A DNA stretch of 64,000 nucleotides from Gracilibacillus kekensis (lineage in GTDB: Bacteria; Bacillota; Bacilli; Bacillales; Amphibacillaceae): positions 62,001-126,000 of the forward strand of contig NZ_FRCZ01000008.1 in NCBI RefSeq assembly GCF_900143085.1, given 5' to 3'. A model generated the notes under the pieces. It was not told the origin of the DNA, made no database searches, and was given only the letters and a program-made list of their open reading frames with translations. Position 1 is the stretch's first letter; every line of letters starts with the position of its first letter. Made by a program: the position numbers and the translations under genes. Below, one piece after another: positions 61,651 through 64,000 of the stretch.

Positions 61651-62568
61651 ATGAAAGTTATTGTCTTTGGAGGAACTGGATTTATTGGCAGTCATGTCGT
61701 TGAACAACTACAATTAGCTGGGCATCACGTAACGACAGCAGTTCGTACTACAAGCAATACAACTTTTTTAAAAAGCTTAGGGGTTAATATCGTTAGGATA
61801 GACTTTTCAGATCCCGGAGCAATTGGTAAAGCAATGGATGGGAAGGATGTAGTTTATAATTGTACGGCAGATCCAAATCAGAATATGCCAAGCGATTTAG
61901 ATGCTCCAGTAGAAATTAAATTAACTAAAACACTTATTGAAACAGCAGCTTTGCATGGTGTTTCCAGGTTTATTCAGTTAAGTACAATTGTAATTTATGA
62001 TCTTAAAAGTAATGAACCCATAGATGAATCTTACATTTCCCAACCGGAGTATCCAATACAAAAAGTAGCTATGGAAAGGGAAAGAATAGTTAAAGAAATT
62101 GGAAAAAATGCTGGGATTGAGACCATCATTTTACGTCCGGCAAGCACCATTGGAGCGAGGGATACGAAATCTTTTTTTTCAGGACTTTTTACAGCTCATA
62201 CTCATGATCAATTTCCTATTGTAGGAGAAGGTGATCGGAAAGTTTCTTTAATAGATACAAGAGATATTGGAAGAGCGATGGAGTTTTTAGGAGTTTACAA
62301 TAAACCAAAGGATGATAAAGGCGTTTATTTAGTTAAAGGATTTGATGTTACCTGGTATGAACTAAAGAAGGAAATGGACCGAATAACTGGAAGAAACGCT
62401 ATAGTTAATCCAATATCAACATCTGAGCAGACATTTATGATAAAGAATTTTTCAGTAAATAGAATTTGGAACGATAACAAATTAAGAAAGTTAGGTTTTC
62501 AAACAAGGTATTCCTTATCTGACGCAGTAGGGACTTCGGTTCATGATTTACTTAATAGAGCAGAATAA
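61651..62568 (+). CDS. NAD(P)-dependent epimerase/reductase (extended SDR)
   Basis: 305 residues from ATG 61651 (GGAAGGGA upstream; the in-frame ATG at 61633 lies before that site). Rossmann motif VIVFGGTGFIGSH (about 3-15). The catalytic Tyr-x3-Lys seems to be the PEYPIQKVAMER segment (Y-x3-K) after a conserved Ser in QLSTIVIYD. Extended SDR enzymes act on nucleotide sugars or flavonoid-like carbonyls; substrate unknown. Divergent HxlR regulator suggests induction by a reactive compound. Confidence 0.87.
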   Translation: MKVIVFGGTGFIGSHVVEQLQLAGHHVTTAVRTTSNTTFLKSLGVNIVRIDFSDPGAIGKAMDGKDVVYNCTADPNQNMPSDLDAPVEIKLTKTLIETAALHGVSRFIQLSTIVIYDLKSNEPIDESYISQPEYPIQKVAMERERIVKEIGKNAGIETIILRPASTIGARDTKSFFSGLFTAHTHDQFPIVGEGDRKVSLIDTRDIGRAMEFLGVYNKPKDDKGVYLVKGFDVTWYELKKEMDRITGRNAIVNPISTSEQTFMIKNFSVNRIWNDNKLRKLGFQTRYSLSDAVGTSVHDLLNRAE

Positions 62569-62972
62569 ATAAATTATTTGATCCTCTTCTAACCCTGAAA
62601 ATGATCAAATTAATCAAGCTATAAGGGAGAGCTTTTATAGCCTCCTTTTATACTTTTTCCAATTATAGTCAAGAACTTTTGAACAATAAAAGGTCAGGCT
62701 CTATTACGCTACTATGTTAGTTAATTAGAATCTGACCTTCTTTTAAGTATAGGATCTTAAATAATTATCAAAGTTTTCAACCGGTCGCTCATACAAGGGT
62801 GACCGTGTGCACATTGAGGCTGTGGAAAGCTAGACAGGCTGCTACAGAAATCGTTAATGATTTTGATTATATATGACACGTGTCATAGGGTTCCTCTTAC
62901 AGGTGTGAATTTTCCTCGTTGCTTTTGTTGGATAAGATTAATTTATAAATAAAGAAGGAAAGTGTGAGAGGA
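62569..62972. other. Intergenic region with terminator hairpins
   Basis: No gene is evident. AAGGTCAG (62690) and CTGACCTT (62732) enclose a long loop and are followed by CTTTT, a likely terminator. A second stem CTATAAGGGAG/CTTTTATAG lies near 62620. A short near-palindrome TGACACGTGTCA occurs at 62874-62885. Confidence 0.5.
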
Positions 62973-64000
62973 ATGAAAGAGAGAATTAGACTGCTTGACA
63001 TATTGAGAGGAATCGCTGTATTAGGTACGTTGGGAACAAATATATGGATATTCGCGCATTTGGGTGATCTGTCTTTTATCACCACGTATGAGTACTCTGA
63101 CTGGTGGAAAACTGAAGATCTCATGAGAATGTTCGTTTTATTTTTGGTAAACGGTAAACTTCTCGGATTGCTTACGATCATGTTTGGTGTGGGAATGGAA
63201 TTGAAATACCAGCAGATGGTACGGAAGAACAAAGCATGGCCAGGTGTGTACAAATGGACGGCGATCTTTCTGATTGCGGAGGGTTTTCTCCATTATGTCC
63301 TTGTGATGGAATATGACATATTAATGAGTTATGGTGTGACAGCTCTTCTCGTCGCATATATCCTGAAACGGGGCGACCGTTTTATCTCCAGAATTATGAA
63401 GCTGATTGGGGGATTTCAACTGGGAGTGATCTTGCTAATAACGATTGCCAGTCTTTTTGGTGGAAATGTGTCACTCGGAAGTTTTGATGATGTAGTGGCA
63501 TTATACCAGAACGGCAGCTGGCTTGATCAGGTAGAATATCGACTCTCCAGCTTTTTGCTGCTGAGAATGGAAGCTATATTAATTATCCCAATGAATATTT
63601 TCCTGTTTTTATTAGGTGTTCGTGTGATGAGGGCAGGGGTATTTTCACCAGATGAGAATGGCAGAAAACAGCGGAGTAATCTGTTTAAAATTGGAATCTA
63701 TTTCGGTCTGCCGCTGAATTTATTAATTTTTATACCTGGGGGAGCATTTGATCTGCCGGTTCGATATTTGTTTGCGCCAATATTGTCACTTGGGTATATT
63801 GGTTTAATAGGAAAAATGATAGAATATAAGAAATGGGACTGGTTATGGCAGAGACTGGAACAAGCAGGGCGCATGTCGCTAAGTTGTTATGTGATACAAA
63901 ATGTGATTGCTTCTGTTATTTTCTACGGGTGGGGTTTTGCTTTAGGTGGTAAGGTTGATTCACTGACGATTATCCTCACCTGGACAATGATCTCCTTATC
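62973..64000 (+). CDS. DUF418 (YeiB-like) membrane protein, 3' end outside the window
   Basis: At least 342 residues; the frame is still open at the window edge. It starts MKERIRLLDILRGIAVLGTL, the standard N-terminus of the DUF418/YeiB family, followed by about nine membrane helices, the MFGVGMEL segment and the C-terminal domain with GRMSLSCYVIQNVI. The family belongs to the acyltransferase-3-like membrane proteins and its substrate is unknown. AAGTGTGAGAGG is the weak ribosome site. Confidence 0.85.
   Translation, partial: MKERIRLLDILRGIAVLGTLGTNIWIFAHLGDLSFITTYEYSDWWKTEDLMRMFVLFLVNGKLLGLLTIMFGVGMELKYQQMVRKNKAWPGVYKWTAIFLIAEGFLHYVLVMEYDILMSYGVTALLVAYILKRGDRFISRIMKLIGGFQLGVILLITIASLFGGNVSLGSFDDVVALYQNGSWLDQVEYRLSSFLLLRMEAILIIPMNIFLFLLGVRVMRAGVFSPDENGRKQRSNLFKIGIYFGLPLNLLIFIPGGAFDLPVRYLFAPILSLGYIGLIGKMIEYKKWDWLWQRLEQAGRMSLSCYVIQNVIASVIFYGWGFALGGKVDSLTIILTWTMISL

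Noticed and set aside
62874-62885. TGACACGTGTCA palindrome considered as a parS or regulator site
   Set aside because: It shares only the central CACGTG-type symmetry with parS and has no regulator gene pointing to it; kept only as a note in the intergenic entry.

Overview
The window is AT-rich chromosomal DNA from a low-GC Firmicute, most likely a Bacillaceae member of the Gracilibacillus/Oceanobacillus type. It lies beside the replication origin. The evidence is the conserved origin-flanking order yybS-gdpP-rplI-dnaC ... purA ... walR-walK-yycH-yycI-walJ-htrC ... rlmH, a cluster of DnaA boxes, and a near-consensus parS site. Genus-level assignment is inference from gene content only.

Region 1 (1-4323): end of yybS, gdpP (c-di-AMP phosphodiesterase), rplI and dnaC. 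Region 2 (4322-18990) is accessory DNA between dnaC and purA. It has two modules separated and bounded by palindromic GGGACGGTTCT repeats: a TetR regulator divergent from an FAD monooxygenase (with a ~430-bp foldback sequence), and a complete C-P lyase phosphonate operon (transporter phnD-C-E-E, acyltransferase, phnF, phnG-H-I-J-K-M-L and a PHP-domain phosphatase). Region 3 (18988-33210): purA behind PurR-like boxes, a cell-wall-anchored GH5 glucanase with its own LacI regulator, a LysM/G5/M23 endopeptidase, and the walRK operon through htrC. Region 4 (33216-38504): DnaA-box cluster, manA, a frameshifted DUF2798 gene, parS, an unknown gene, an aldo/keto reductase, a Lin0512 protein, and rlmH.

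Region 5 (38487-57110) is an integrated SCC-like element, organised like the staphylococcal cassette chromosome: insertion at the last codons of rlmH, 29-bp direct repeats at both ends, a Cch-like self-loading helicase, a single large serine recombinase (CcrC-like arrangement), and the typical SCC companions RadC/JAB and DUF1643. Its cargo is defence-like: a type II restriction-modification set with an HTH controller next to rlmH, a zinc-finger/PD-(D/E)XK protein, and at the far end a pair of overlapping DUF262 genes (one with an HNH/DUF1524 nuclease domain) divergent from a small HTH gene. A third, decayed att-like site at 58123 suggests a second, ~1-kb tandem element carrying a lipoprotein gene.

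Region 6 (58142-64000): a CPBP-family membrane protease, a NarL/DesK-type two-component system in visibly more GC-rich DNA, an HxlR regulator, an NAD-dependent epimerase and the start of a DUF418 membrane protein. No rRNA, tRNA, CRISPR array or transposase gene was seen. The best candidates for undescribed biology are the tandem DUF262/HTH module and the SCC-like element carrying it outside staphylococci.
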